From positions 1 to 54,770 of the forward strand of contig NZ_PVNE01000027.1 in the NCBI RefSeq assembly GCF_003001905.1: 54,770 bases of DNA, given 5' to 3'. The position numbers and the translations under genes are program-made. Shown here piece after piece: positions 31,960 to 43,180 of the stretch. The notes beneath the pieces were generated by a model. It worked only from the letters and a program-made list of their open reading frames with translations, did not search any database and was not told the origin of the DNA. Origin of the DNA: Planifilum fimeticola. GTDB taxonomy: Bacteria; Bacillota; Bacilli; Thermoactinomycetales; DSM-44946. Position 1 is the stretch's first letter; every line of letters begins with the position of its first letter.

Positions 31960-33168
31960 ATGGAACTGCGACGGAAGGATTTTCTCAAGGGGATGAGGGT
32001 GCTGGATTTCTCCCGATACCTTCCCGGACCCTTCGCCACCATGCGCCTGGCCGACATGGGCGCGGACGTGATCAAGGTGGAGGATCCGTCCATCGGTGAT
32101 CCGGCCCGCTACCTTCCTCCCCTTGCCGAGGAGACGGGCCGCCTTTTTCTGCTCCTGAACCGGAACAAGCGAAGCCTGGCGATCGACGTGAAGACGGAGG
32201 CGGGAAGGGAGATCCTCCATCGCCTCATACCGAAGGTGGACGTGGTGGTGGAGAGCTACCGGCCGGGCGTGATGGCCCGGTTTGGCCTGGATGCGGAGAC
32301 GCTCCGCACGATCCATCCCGGACTGATCTACTGTTCCATCACCGGATACGGACAGCGGGGACCGATGGCTTCCCGGGCGGGCCACGATATCAACTACGCG
32401 GCCATGACCGGCATCTTGGACGGAATCGGCAACCCCGGCGGCCCTCCGTCGATCCCTTCGGTGCAGTTGGCCGACCTGGCCGGGGGCATGGCGGCCGTCG
32501 AGCAGATCCTCGCCGCCTGGGTCCGCCGCCTGCGCACCGGGGAAGGAGCGGTCCTGGATGTGTCCATGACGGACGTGCTGCACAGCTGGCAGGTTTTCCC
32601 CCTCGCGGTCGAGCAGAGCGGTGAACCGGTCACCCGGGGCTCCCACGTTCTCTGCGGGGCGATGACCGCCTACAATGTGTATGAAACGGCGGACGGCCGT
32701 TACGTCGCCCTGGGTGCGCTGGAACCCAAGTTCTGGAACCGTTTTTGTGACGCGGTGGGCCGGCGGGAATGGAGGGACCGGGGCTTTACGCCCCCCGACG
32801 ACCCGAGCGGATTGTACCGGGAAGTGGCGGAACTGTTTCGGAGGAGGAAATTGGAAGAGTGGGTGCGCATCGGTGAGGAGGCCGACTGTTGTCTGACGCC
32901 GGTCCTCACCCTTTCCGAAGCCGTCCGTTCTTCGCTGGCCCGGGAGCGGGAAAACTTTTTCGCGCTGGATCATCCGGCGGAGGGGAGCCAGGTGATGCCC
33001 AACAGCGGGTTTTTGTCGGCCCGCAACAAGCGGAAGGGGAATCCCGTGACGCCGGCCCCGCGTCGGGGGGAACACACCGCCGAAATCCTTCTGGAGATGG
33101 GCTTTCGCCGGGAAGAGATCGACCGCTTTATGGAAGAAGGCATCGTGGAAGGAGGGGAATCCCGTTGA
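31960..33168 (+). CDS. CaiB/BaiF (family III) CoA-transferase or alpha-methylacyl-CoA racemase
   Basis: A 402-residue family III protein. VLDFSRYLPGPFATMRLADMGADVIKVE, NRNKRSLAIDVKT and VVVESYRPGVMARFGL are the family blocks. SRAGHDINYAAMTG and the later LADLAGGMAAVEQI keep the His and Asp pair used by alpha-methylacyl-CoA racemases (AMACR, M. tuberculosis MCR), so racemisation of 2-methylacyl-CoA before beta-oxidation is at least as likely as CoA transfer. Overlaps the next gene by four nt. Confidence 0.88.
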   Translation: MELRRKDFLKGMRVLDFSRYLPGPFATMRLADMGADVIKVEDPSIGDPARYLPPLAEETGRLFLLLNRNKRSLAIDVKTEAGREILHRLIPKVDVVVESYRPGVMARFGLDAETLRTIHPGLIYCSITGYGQRGPMASRAGHDINYAAMTGILDGIGNPGGPPSIPSVQLADLAGGMAAVEQILAAWVRRLRTGEGAVLDVSMTDVLHSWQVFPLAVEQSGEPVTRGSHVLCGAMTAYNVYETADGRYVALGALEPKFWNRFCDAVGRREWRDRGFTPPDDPSGLYREVAELFRRRKLEEWVRIGEEADCCLTPVLTLSEAVRSSLARERENFFALDHPAEGSQVMPNSGFLSARNKRKGNPVTPAPRRGEHTAEILLEMGFRREEIDRFMEEGIVEGGESR

Positions 33169-34307
33169 TTTCCTTTCAGATGACGGATGAACAGCGGGAA
33201 ATGCAGAGGCTGGCCCGCCGGTTCGCCGAAGAAGAGATGCGCCCGGTGGCTCCCGAGTGCGACGAGCAGGAGCGCTTCCCCCGGGATGTGTACGAAAAGG
33301 CCCACCGGGCCGGCCTCATCACCTATCGGTTTCCGGAAGAGTACCTGGGAGGGGGTGTGGACAGCCTCCTCACCTCCTGCATCATCTCGGAGGAGCTGTT
33401 CTGGGGTTGTGCCGGGATGGCCACCTCCTTCGGCGTGACCGCCCTGGCCGCCGGGCTGATTCACCAGTTCGGAACGGAACAGCAGAAACAAAAGTGGCTC
33501 ACCTTTCTGTGCGATCCGAAACATGCCCGCCTCGGGGCCGTCTGTCTCACCGAGCCGGGAGCCGGTTCCGATTTCGGAGCCATTCAGACCCGGGCGGTCC
33601 GCCGGGGGGATGAGTGGGTCATAAATGGCCGGAAGTGCTTCATCACCAACGGGGGAATCGCCGATCTGTACCTGGTCTTCGCCAAGACGAAGCCGGAGGA
33701 CGGCTACAACGGGGTTTCCCTCTTTCTCGTCCCGAAAGACGCGCCGGGGGTCTCCGGGGGAAAAAAGGAGCGCAAGATGGGACAGCGAGCCTCCCACACC
33801 GGTGATGTCATCTTTGAAGATTGCCGGATTCCCGCCGAATTCCTGGTGGGCGAGGAGAACCGGGGTTTTTACTACGCGATGAAGATGTTGGAGCACTCCA
33901 GGCCGACCGTGGGGGCGGCGGCGGTGGGAGTGGCCCGGGCCGCCTGGGAATACGCCCTGGACTACGCCAAGAAGCGCGTCCAATTCGGTAGGCCCATTTT
34001 TCACAACCAGTCGATCTCCTTCATGCTCGCCGACATGCGTACCAAGATTGACGCGGCCCGGTTCCTGGTGTGGCGGGCCGCCGAGCTGGCGGACCGGGGC
34101 GAGTCCTGCGCCCTGGAGGGCAGCATGGCCAAGGCCTACGCCGCGGAGGTGGCCATGGAGGTTACCACCCAAGCGGTGCAGATTCTCGGGGGATATGGCT
34201 ACATGCGGGACTTCCCCGTGGAGAAGTGGATGCGCGACGCCAAGGTGCTGAGCATTTACGAGGGAACGACTCAGATCCAGAAACTGGTCATGACCCGTCT
34301 GATGTAA
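33165..34307 (+). CDS. Acyl-CoA dehydrogenase
   Basis: 380 residues from TTG 33165, which overlaps the previous stop (TTGA) and has GGAGGGG 7 nt upstream. FAD-dependent acyl-CoA dehydrogenase: LTEPGAGSDFGAIQT and WVINGRKCFITNGG bind FAD and substrate. RAAWEYALDYAKKRVQFGRPI and QILGGYGYMRDFPVEKWMRDAK follow, and the catalytic Glu is in SIYEGTTQIQ near the C-terminus. It introduces the 2,3-double bond in beta-oxidation. Last gene of the FadR cluster; no enoyl-CoA hydratase is encoded here. Confidence 0.94.
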   Translation: MISFQMTDEQREMQRLARRFAEEEMRPVAPECDEQERFPRDVYEKAHRAGLITYRFPEEYLGGGVDSLLTSCIISEELFWGCAGMATSFGVTALAAGLIHQFGTEQQKQKWLTFLCDPKHARLGAVCLTEPGAGSDFGAIQTRAVRRGDEWVINGRKCFITNGGIADLYLVFAKTKPEDGYNGVSLFLVPKDAPGVSGGKKERKMGQRASHTGDVIFEDCRIPAEFLVGEENRGFYYAMKMLEHSRPTVGAAAVGVARAAWEYALDYAKKRVQFGRPIFHNQSISFMLADMRTKIDAARFLVWRAAELADRGESCALEGSMAKAYAAEVAMEVTTQAVQILGGYGYMRDFPVEKWMRDAKVLSIYEGTTQIQKLVMTRLM

Positions 34308-34631
34308 GGGAGGCCGTGCCTGCTTTTCTCCAAATATTTGGGAAGGATATCAGAGGTTTGCTGTAGAAACTCGGACATAAGCACCGCATATCCCGACCAC
34401 CGAGGTGGCCGGAATGATTTGCCGGCGACCGCGTCGTCAGGTCTGCGGGTCATGGCCGGGAGGGAAGGGAACGCACTTCCGCAGTTCCGCGAATCGGAGG
34501 ACAGAGTGGACGAGGCCAATTCTTTTTCCTCCATATTCCGTATTTTTCGATGGGCAAACAATACAATAGATTACGGAAGCGGCGCACATTCCGAAGTCCC
34601 TTCCTCCTGCGCGTCTTCCTTTTCCCTCTTT
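34308..34631. other. Gene-free stretch
   Basis: No credible gene between the acyl-CoA dehydrogenase stop and the next promoter. A short CCACC/GGTGG hairpin near 34400 lacks a T-run. Composition is more AT-rich towards the right end. Confidence 0.6.
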
Positions 34632-34659
34632 TGTTCCGCCCGCAATAACACCTATAATG
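34632..34659 (+). promoter_or_regulatory. SigA promoter of the glycerophosphodiesterase gene
   Basis: -35 TTGTTC (34632-34637), 16-nt spacer, -10 TATAAT (34654-34659), about 40 nt before the GTG start at 34697. Confidence 0.7.
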
Positions 34660-34696
34660 AAATTGTGCACGGTTTACATCGGAAAGGAGCATCCAA

Positions 34697-35407
34697 GTGA
34701 AAATAAGAGGAGTGGCGCACCGGGGGTATCCCCTTCGATACCCGGAAAACACCTTGTCTTCGTATAAAGCCGCCTATGACCTCGGATTCACGCATCTCGA
34801 ACTGGACGTGCATCTGAGCAAGGACGGCGTTCCCGTCCTGATGCACGACCCGACGATCGACCGCATGACCGACGGACAGGGGTGGGTCAAGGATTATACC
34901 CTGGAGGAATTGAGACAATTCCGCGTGGGAAGGGATGAAACCATCCCGACCCTGGAAGAGGCCCTGTTGTTTGCCAAAGACAAGATGACGGTGAACGTGG
35001 AGTTGAAGCAATATGGAGAGCTGTATCCGGGGCTGGAAGAGACGGTGTTGGAGATTTTGAAGAAAACGGACATGTTGGACCAGGTGTACATTTCCTCCTT
35101 TGATCACTACTCCATCGTCAAGATGCGCAAACTGTCCGACGAAGTGGAACTGGGGCTGATTCAGTGGGGAGCCACTCCCGCCGTTGTCCCCTTTATGGAG
35201 GAGATCCGGGCCCGGTACCTGTCCCTCCGGACCGAATATCTGACGGATGAATACGTGAAGCTTTGCGAGCGGTCGGGCATACAGCTGATGGTGTGGCCGG
35301 TCAACCTGAAATGGCAGTTTGACAAGGCGGCCCGATATCCTTCCGTGTTGTGTGTGACAGATGATCTGGAAGGCTTTAAGGAAATGTATCAAGAGCGATT
35401 TCAATAG
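34697..35407 (+). CDS. Glycerophosphodiester phosphodiesterase
   Basis: 236 residues from GTG 34697, preceded by GGAAAGGAGC. GDPD family TIM barrel: His8-Arg9 in AHRGYPLRYPENT, Glu17, Glu35 and Asp37 in LELDVHLSKDG, His50-Asp51 in LMHDPTIDRMTDG. No signal peptide, so it should act in the cytoplasm like UgpQ, hydrolysing glycerophosphodiesters to glycerol-3-phosphate and alcohol. It is followed by a long-looped terminator. Confidence 0.93.
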   Translation: MKIRGVAHRGYPLRYPENTLSSYKAAYDLGFTHLELDVHLSKDGVPVLMHDPTIDRMTDGQGWVKDYTLEELRQFRVGRDETIPTLEEALLFAKDKMTVNVELKQYGELYPGLEETVLEILKKTDMLDQVYISSFDHYSIVKMRKLSDEVELGLIQWGATPAVVPFMEEIRARYLSLRTEYLTDEYVKLCERSGIQLMVWPVNLKWQFDKAARYPSVLCVTDDLEGFKEMYQERFQ

Positions 35408-35439
35408 CGCGGATCGCCCGGGCGATCCGGCCTTCAAAC

Positions 35440-35519
35440 GATCTGCCGAACGGACCAGATGACCGCTGAGGATTGACCGCCTCTGGATCGGAGATGGAGC
35501 TTCGGCAGATCCTTTTTTT
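35440..35519 (+). terminator. Terminator of the glycerophosphodiesterase gene
   Basis: GATCTGCCGAA (35440-35450) pairs with TTCGGCAGATC (35501-35511), followed by TTTTTTT at 35513-35519. The 50-nt loop may fold further. Confidence 0.75.
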
Positions 35520-35641
35520 AGGGACGGATCCTTCCCGGAGAAGATTCGGGAGGCGCGTCTGCGCAATTCCCTCGGGATGGGGGTTGTTCCGCCCGGCGGG
35601 CAGCCTCCGCATGATCACATGAAGGAAAGGGAGTCGTTTTC

Positions 35642-36334
35642 GTGAACTGCGGCGAGAAAACAGCGGTATTTGACATGGACGGGACGTTGTTTCAATCGGA
35701 GAAGGTGGCCTTGCCCGCTTTCCGCAGGGCTTTCCGGCGCCTGAAGGAGGAGGGCCTCTACCGGGGGGATTCCCCTTCCGACGAGGAGATCCGGTCGGTG
35801 TTCGGAATGACCCAGGAGGAGATCTGGGCCCGTCTGCTGCCGGAGGCGGACGAAAAGACGAGAAAAATCGCCGACCGCTGGACCCTGGAGGAGGAGCTGG
35901 CCGGCTTAAGACGTGCTGAGGGCAGCCTGTATCCCGGGGTGGCCGAAACCCTGCATCGTCTGAAGGAAGAGGGGTGGAGGCTGTTTATCGCCAGCAACGG
36001 GCTCCGGCCCTATCTCGACGGCGTGCTGGAAACTTTCCGCCTGGCCCCCCTCTTCTCCGGCGTTTACGGGGCGGGGGACTATGAAACGGAGACAAAGGAT
36101 GAACTGGTTCGCCTTTTGATGGAGGAACACGGGGTCTCCGGCGGTTTCATGGTGGGGGACCGGAAATCCGACGTCGAAGCGGGAAAGGCCAACGGCCTGA
36201 AGGTGATCGGCTGCCGCTATCCCGGTTACACCCGGTTCGGACGGGCGGATGAGCTGAAGGATGCCGATGTCGTGGTGGACCGGTTCCCGGACATTTTGCC
36301 CGTCTTGTTGAAGGCGTGCGGAGACCCATCCTGA
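35642..36334 (+). CDS. HAD-family phosphatase
   Basis: 230 residues from GTG 35642. HAD motifs: I DMDGT (Asp11, Asp13), II FIASNG, III/IV GDRKSDVEAGKANGLKVIG. The cap domain is the small helical type of phosphoglycolate phosphatase/beta-phosphoglucomutase relatives. It dephosphorylates a small phosphorylated metabolite; substrate unknown. The MgtC gene follows 56 nt later and probably shares the transcript. Confidence 0.88.
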   Translation: MNCGEKTAVFDMDGTLFQSEKVALPAFRRAFRRLKEEGLYRGDSPSDEEIRSVFGMTQEEIWARLLPEADEKTRKIADRWTLEEELAGLRRAEGSLYPGVAETLHRLKEEGWRLFIASNGLRPYLDGVLETFRLAPLFSGVYGAGDYETETKDELVRLLMEEHGVSGGFMVGDRKSDVEAGKANGLKVIGCRYPGYTRFGRADELKDADVVVDRFPDILPVLLKACGDPS

Positions 36335-36390
36335 TTCCCGCCGCCGGGCGGGGGGTCCGGCGGAGAATGACGAACAAGGAGGGCGACGGG

Positions 36391-37080
36391 GTGAGCAGCG
36401 TATGGACCATCCCCTACTGGGAGACGGCATATCGCCTGTTCATGGCTGTTTTGCTCGGCGGTCTGATCGGATGGGAGCGGGAGAGGGACGCGCATCCGGC
36501 CGGTTTCCGGACGCACATCCTCGTCTGCCTCGGATCGGCTTTGATCATGCTGATTTCCATCTACGGTTTTTCCGAGTTCATGAAGGAGGAAAACGTGCGG
36601 GCCGACCCCGCCCGGCTGGCCGCCCAGGTGGTGAGCGGCATCGGTTTTTTGGGGGCGGGGACGATCCTCCGGCACGGATTGACGGTGAGCGGGCTGACGA
36701 CGGCGGCTTCGCTCTGGGTGGTGGCCGGCATCGGTCTCGCCGTGGGAGCCGGCTACATGTTCGGAGCGGTGTTGACCACGATCCTCGCCCTGGTCAGCCT
36801 GGAGCTGCTGAACCGGCTGGAAAAGATCCTGGTCAGGCGCCATCGCCTGAAAAAGATCGTGGTCTCCGTCAGGGACGAACCGGGGAAATTGGGGGAGATC
36901 GCCTCCCTGCTGGGGCGGATGGGCGCCAGCATTCGCAAGGTGACCATCGATGAGGGCGATTTGGAGGATGACTGGCTCAACATCTCCTTCACGATCCGCC
37001 TTTCGGAGGAAATCTCCACGACGCAGATTTTGGAGGAAGTGCGCCGGGTGACGGGGGTCAAGGAGGTGCGTTCCGGATAA
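36391..37080 (+). CDS. MgtC/SapB-family membrane protein with ACT-like domain
   Basis: 229 residues from GTG 36391, with AAGGAGG 9 nt upstream; earlier in-frame ATGs lack ribosome sites. MgtC hallmark: LLGGLIGWERERDAHPAGFRTHILVCLGSALIML, then AAQVVSGIGFLGAGTILR and GLTTAASLWVVAGIGLAVG, about five helices. The C-terminal 75 residues (KIVVSVRDEPGKLGEIASLLGRMGASI) form an ACT-like cytoplasmic domain. The family is linked to magnesium limitation and control of ATP synthase or phosphate uptake; the exact role here is unknown. Confidence 0.9.
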   Translation: MSSVWTIPYWETAYRLFMAVLLGGLIGWERERDAHPAGFRTHILVCLGSALIMLISIYGFSEFMKEENVRADPARLAAQVVSGIGFLGAGTILRHGLTVSGLTTAASLWVVAGIGLAVGAGYMFGAVLTTILALVSLELLNRLEKILVRRHRLKKIVVSVRDEPGKLGEIASLLGRMGASIRKVTIDEGDLEDDWLNISFTIRLSEEISTTQILEEVRRVTGVKEVRSG

Positions 37081-37217
37081 ACGGGAGGGCGGGGTCCCCT
37101 CTTGGAATGTCAGGACAACTTCGAGTCCAAAAAACCGGGGTGAATCTTCCCTCGAGGAATTCTCGCACATGGAGCGGGGGCGGAACATCGCTCCCTGCCG
37201 AGAAGCCAAACACCCGG

Positions 37218-37247
37218 GCGGCGGCGCATGTCTTCCGCCGCTTTTTT
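37218..37247 (+). terminator. Terminator of the HAD-mgtC unit
   Basis: GCGGCGG (37218-37224) pairs with CCGCCGC (37235-37241), followed by TTTTTT. The remaining 37081-37363 sequence holds no gene I can see. Confidence 0.85.
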
Positions 37248-37363
37248 CGCTTTTGTCCGGGATGCGCGTTTGTATGAAAGCTCGCCGGCGGCGGGAAAAA
37301 TGGTAATGAATCAACGGATGGACTGCGCGTCGAGAATCGTTCAGGTCTCTTTCGGAGAACCCC

Positions 37364-37391
37364 TTGCATTTCCCGCGAATGGATTTATAAT
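37364..37391 (+). promoter_or_regulatory. SigA promoter of the ctsR operon
   Basis: -35 TTGCAT (37364-37369), 16-nt spacer, -10 TATAAT (37386-37391), directly upstream of the CtsR operator. Confidence 0.85.
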
Positions 37392-37401
37392 AAAAAGTGA
37401 A

Positions 37402-37418
37402 GGTCAAAGTTAGTCAAA
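37402..37418 (+). promoter_or_regulatory. CtsR operator
   Basis: The direct repeat GGTCAAA-GTT-AGTCAAA fits the CtsR heptamer consensus (A/GGTCAAA-nAn-A/GGTCAAA) apart from the middle spacer base. It covers the transcription start, so CtsR represses its own operon until heat or protein stress. Confidence 0.93.
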
Positions 37419-37437
37419 GTCAACAGGGGGTTGTTCG

Positions 37438-37908
37438 ATGCCCAGCATTTCGGATATCATCGAGCACCACTTGAAAAAGATCCTCGACCAAAGCCGGTCC
37501 GGGATCATCGAGATCAAGCGGAGCGAGCTGGCCGACCGGTTTCAGTGCGTTCCTTCGCAGATCAACTACGTGATTAGCACCCGTTTTACGGTGGAAAAAG
37601 GGTATATAGTGGAGAGCAAGCGAGGGGGCGGCGGCTACATCCGGATTCGCAGGGTGCGGCTGGGTTCCCCGGGGAGCGTCTACGATCTCCTGCTGCGCCA
37701 GATCGGCGGGGCGATCAGCCAGGCCCAAGCGGAGGACATCATCGATCGGCTTCGGGAGGAAGAGCTGATGACCCCCCGGGAGGCCCGACTCATGCGGCGC
37801 ATCATCGCCCGTGACGTCATGCAGCTGCCGGTGCCTCTGCGGGATCAAGTTCGCGCCCGGATCATGCGGGCGATGGTGACCATCCTATTCGCGGGAAAAG
37901 GAGAGTGA
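37438..37908 (+). CDS. ctsR: Transcriptional repressor CtsR
   Basis: 156 residues, the normal length. N-terminal winged helix-turn-helix (RSELADRFQCVPSQINYVISTRF) with the Gly-rich wing RGGGGYIRI, whose arginine is the McsB phosphorylation target and heat-sensing element in relatives. The C-terminal dimerisation domain ends LRDQVRARIMRAMVTIL. Represses class III heat-shock genes, including this operon through the 37402-37418 site. Start ATG 37438 after AGGGGG. Six nt separate it from mcsA. Confidence 0.97.
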   Translation: MPSISDIIEHHLKKILDQSRSGIIEIKRSELADRFQCVPSQINYVISTRFTVEKGYIVESKRGGGGYIRIRRVRLGSPGSVYDLLLRQIGGAISQAQAEDIIDRLREEELMTPREARLMRRIIARDVMQLPVPLRDQVRARIMRAMVTILFAGKGE

Positions 37909-37914
37909 GCCGCC

Positions 37915-38433
37915 ATGTTATGCGACGAGTGCGGCAAACGAATGGCCACCCTGCATTTCACGAAAATCATCAACGGTGAAAAGACGGAGTATCACCTGTG
38001 TGAAGAGTGCGCCAAGGAAAAAGGGGAGAAATTTACCGGGCTGGATACCGGATTCAGCTTTCAGGATCTCTTGTCGGGCCTTCTCAACCCCGACCTTTCC
38101 CAGGGGAGCAGGTCGGAACGGGTCCAATCCACCGGACTTCGCTGTCCGACCTGCGGTTTGACCTACGGACAATTTGCCAAGATGGGTCGTTTTGGATGCA
38201 TGGACTGTTACCGGACCTTTAAGGATCGGCTGGATCCCTTGTTCCGCCGGGTTCACGGGCACACCTCCCATCGGGGCAAGGTTCCGGAGCGAACCGGTGG
38301 AAGGTTGAAGATCCATCGGGAGATCGAACGGCTGAAGGCCGAACTTTCCCGGTGTGTTCAGGCCGAGGAATTTGAGGAAGCGGCCCGCCTGCGCGACCGG
38401 ATTCGGGAACTGCAGGGAAAATTGGACAGTTAG
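37915..38433 (+). CDS. mcsA: Protein-arginine kinase activator McsA
   Basis: 172 residues. Four CxxC pairs bind zinc: CDECGK and CEECAK near the N-terminus, CPTCG and CMDC around residues 79-101. The C-terminus is a UVR helical pair (KAELSRCVQAEEFEEAARLRDRIRELQGK). Activates the McsB kinase and links it to ClpC. It lies between ctsR and mcsB in the conserved order. Confidence 0.96.
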   Translation: MLCDECGKRMATLHFTKIINGEKTEYHLCEECAKEKGEKFTGLDTGFSFQDLLSGLLNPDLSQGSRSERVQSTGLRCPTCGLTYGQFAKMGRFGCMDCYRTFKDRLDPLFRRVHGHTSHRGKVPERTGGRLKIHREIERLKAELSRCVQAEEFEEAARLRDRIRELQGKLDS

Positions 38434-38448
38434 GGAGGTGGATCGCGC

Positions 38449-39522
38449 GTGTCGCTCCATCGTTATATCCGTAATTCCGTCAGCGAATGGATGCGGGGAA
38501 AAGGGCCCCAGTCCGACATCGTCATCAGCAGCCGGGTCCGGATTGCGCGCAACCTGGCCGATCTTCCCTTTCCCACCGTGGCCGATGAACACCAGGCCAA
38601 GGAAGTGCTCCACCGGGTGGAGCAGGTCTATCGCCGGGGACGGGACAATCCCGTCCTGAGCGACGCCAAATGGATCTCGATGGCGGACCTGACCGATCTG
38701 GAGAAGCGCGTTCTGGTGGAGAAGCACCTGATCAGCCTCAACATGGCGGAGGAGTCCCGCCACGGCGCCGTGATCCTGAGCGGCAACGAAGCCGTCAGCA
38801 TCATGGTGAACGAGGAGGATCACCTGCGCATCCAGTGCCTGTTTCCGGGCTTTCAATTGGTGGACGCCTGGCGGTTGGCCGATCAGCTGGATGATTGGTT
38901 CGAAAAGCGCCTCAACTACGCCTTCGACGAGAAATGCGGGTTTTTGACCAGTTGTCCCACCAACGTCGGGACGGGGATCCGCGCTTCGGTGATGGTGCAT
39001 CTGCCGGCGCTGGCCATGGCGGAACAGCTCAACCGGCTTCTGCCCGCCATCACCCAGGTGGGTCTGGCGGTGCGGGGCATTTACGGGGAAGGAAGCGAGG
39101 CCCTCGGAAATTTGTATCAGGTATCCAACCAGGTCACCCTGGGGCTGACCGAGGATGAAATTCTCGACAAGTTGCAGGGAGTGGTGCAGCAGCTGATCCA
39201 GCATGAAAAGAACGCCAGAGCCCATCTGATGGAGATCTCCCCCGTCCAGCTGGAGGATCGGGTGTACCGGTCCTACGGCATTTTGGCCAACGCCCGCGTG
39301 ATCGATTCCAAGGAAGCGATGAGCCGGCTTTCGGATGTGCGGCTGGGAGTCGATCTCGGACTGATCCGCGATGTGTCGGCCCACGTGATGAATGAGCTGA
39401 TGGTCATCACTCAGCCGGGGTTCTTGCAGCATCAGGCGGGACAGGTGTTGACCCCGGAAGAGCGCGACAAGCGGCGCGCCGCGCTGATCCGCGAGCGGTT
39501 GGCGCAGGAAAAGCGGTCCTAG
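38449..39522 (+). CDS. mcsB: Protein arginine kinase McsB
   Basis: 357 residues from GTG 38449 with GGGAGGTGG upstream. Phosphagen-kinase fold: [16 protein letters not shown] (ATP/phosphate-binding arginines), the NEEDHLRIQ loop with the catalytic Glu, and [21 protein letters not shown] with the reactive Cys. The C-terminal [11 protein letters not shown] region matches the domain that binds phosphoarginine. It marks proteins with phosphoarginine for ClpCP degradation and inactivates CtsR. Confidence 0.96.
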   Translation: MSLHRYIRNSVSEWMRGKGPQSDIVISSRVRIARNLADLPFPTVADEHQAKEVLHRVEQVYRRGRDNPVLSDAKWISMADLTDLEKRVLVEKHLISLNMAEESRHGAVILSGNEAVSIMVNEEDHLRIQCLFPGFQLVDAWRLADQLDDWFEKRLNYAFDEKCGFLTSCPTNVGTGIRASVMVHLPALAMAEQLNRLLPAITQVGLAVRGIYGEGSEALGNLYQVSNQVTLGLTEDEILDKLQGVVQQLIQHEKNARAHLMEISPVQLEDRVYRSYGILANARVIDSKEAMSRLSDVRLGVDLGLIRDVSAHVMNELMVITQPGFLQHQAGQVLTPEERDKRRAALIRERLAQEKRS

Positions 39523-39586
39523 AGGGTCGAGAGCAAAGGGAGAGTCGGAGTCGGAATCCATCCTTTTCAAGCGAGGTGTTGAGACG

Positions 39587-42022
<2,436 letters not shown>

Positions 42023-42029
42023 GAAAAAT

Positions 42030-42070
42030 CCCTCCTTCCGCCGCCGGGCGGGGGGAGGGCCTTTTATTTT
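42030..42070 (+). terminator. Terminator of the ctsR-clpC operon
   Basis: CCCTCC (42030-42035) and GGAGGG (42054-42059) with inner GC pairing (CGCC/GGCG), then CCTTTTATTTT. Confidence 0.85.
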
Positions 42071-42208
42071 GTCGGAGGCGCAACCAGGTTTCAACGCCCT
42101 AAGGATCGCATTTTCTGAAAGGAATCTCCTTCACGGGATGAAGGAATTTTTCCGACATCTAGAAAATCATTCAATTGGGTGATTACTCGTCTCCGAACAA
42201 GGAGGATC

Positions 42209-43180
42209 ATGATGACGACGTTGCATGATGCTTTCGAGAAGATCCGGGAAGAGACGGAGAAAGCGGTGGTGGGACAGGAGGAGGCTCTGGAGCTCCTGCT
42301 CGTCGGGCTCTTTTCCGGCGGCCACGTCCTGTTGGAAGATGTGCCGGGGGTGGGAAAGACCACCCTGGTCAAAACCCTTGCCGCCTGCGTCGGCTGCCGT
42401 TTCAAGCGGATTCAGTGCACGCCCGACCTGCTCCCTTCCGATGTGACAGGGACGGTGGTGTACAATCCTTCCACCGGCCAGTTCCGCTTTCGCGAAGGTC
42501 CCCTCTTCAGTCAGATCGTGTTGGCGGACGAGGTGAACCGGGCCGTTCCCCGGACCCAGTCGGCTTTTCTGGAGGCGATGGCCGAGGGGCAGGTGACCGT
42601 GGACGGGGAGCCCCGCCCGTTGGACCGGCCCTTTTTTCTGATGGCGACCCAGAATCCCGTGGAATCCCAGGGGACCTTTCCCCTGCCGGAGGCCCAGCTG
42701 GACCGCTTTTTGATGAAGGTGTCCCTCGGATATCCCGGACTGGAGGAAGAGCGGAGGATCCTCCGCATGACCGGCGTAGGGAATGGAAGGGATGAGGTCC
42801 GGCCGGTGATCGGACCCGAGGATGTGCTCGCCCTCCGAGAGGAGGCGCGCCGAATCCGCCTGTCCGAGGACGTGGAGACCTACCTGCTGGAAGTGGTGCG
42901 CCGGACCCGCGACCGCGACGGCGTGGTGCTGGGGGCTTCCCCGCGGGCGGCGGCTGCGCTGGGGACGGCGGTTCGGGCCCTCGCGGGAATCCGCGGCAGG
43001 GAGTACGTGATTCCGGACGATGTCAAATACCTGGCTCCCCGGGTGCTGGCCCACCGCCTGGTTCTCGCCTCCGATCTCCGGATGGAACGGGTGACCCCGG
43101 AGTCGGTGGTGTTGGATGTTTTGAAGGAAGTTCCCGTGCCGGTGGAGGACGATGCGGAACCATCGGCGATCGAAAAGTGA
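42209..43180 (+). CDS. MoxR-family AAA ATPase
   Basis: 323 residues from ATG 42209 (or 42212), with AAGGAGG at 42199-42205. MoxR AAA: Walker A DVPGVGKTT (about 44-52), FKRIQCTPDLLPSDVTG, Walker B IVLADEVNRA, sensor LMATQNPVESQGTFPLPEAQLDRFL. Hexameric chaperone-like ATPase that usually works with the DUF58 protein encoded next, whose gene overlaps it by four nt (GTGA). Confidence 0.93.
   Translation: MMTTLHDAFEKIREETEKAVVGQEEALELLLVGLFSGGHVLLEDVPGVGKTTLVKTLAACVGCRFKRIQCTPDLLPSDVTGTVVYNPSTGQFRFREGPLFSQIVLADEVNRAVPRTQSAFLEAMAEGQVTVDGEPRPLDRPFFLMATQNPVESQGTFPLPEAQLDRFLMKVSLGYPGLEEERRILRMTGVGNGRDEVRPVIGPEDVLALREEARRIRLSEDVETYLLEVVRRTRDRDGVVLGASPRAAAALGTAVRALAGIRGREYVIPDDVKYLAPRVLAHRLVLASDLRMERVTPESVVLDVLKEVPVPVEDDAEPSAIEK

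Noticed and set aside
30682-33075. 797-codon minus-strand open frame over the thiolase and CoA-enzyme genes
   Set aside because: Shadow of GC-rich codons; protein is His/Arg/Gly/Pro-rich without recognisable motifs.
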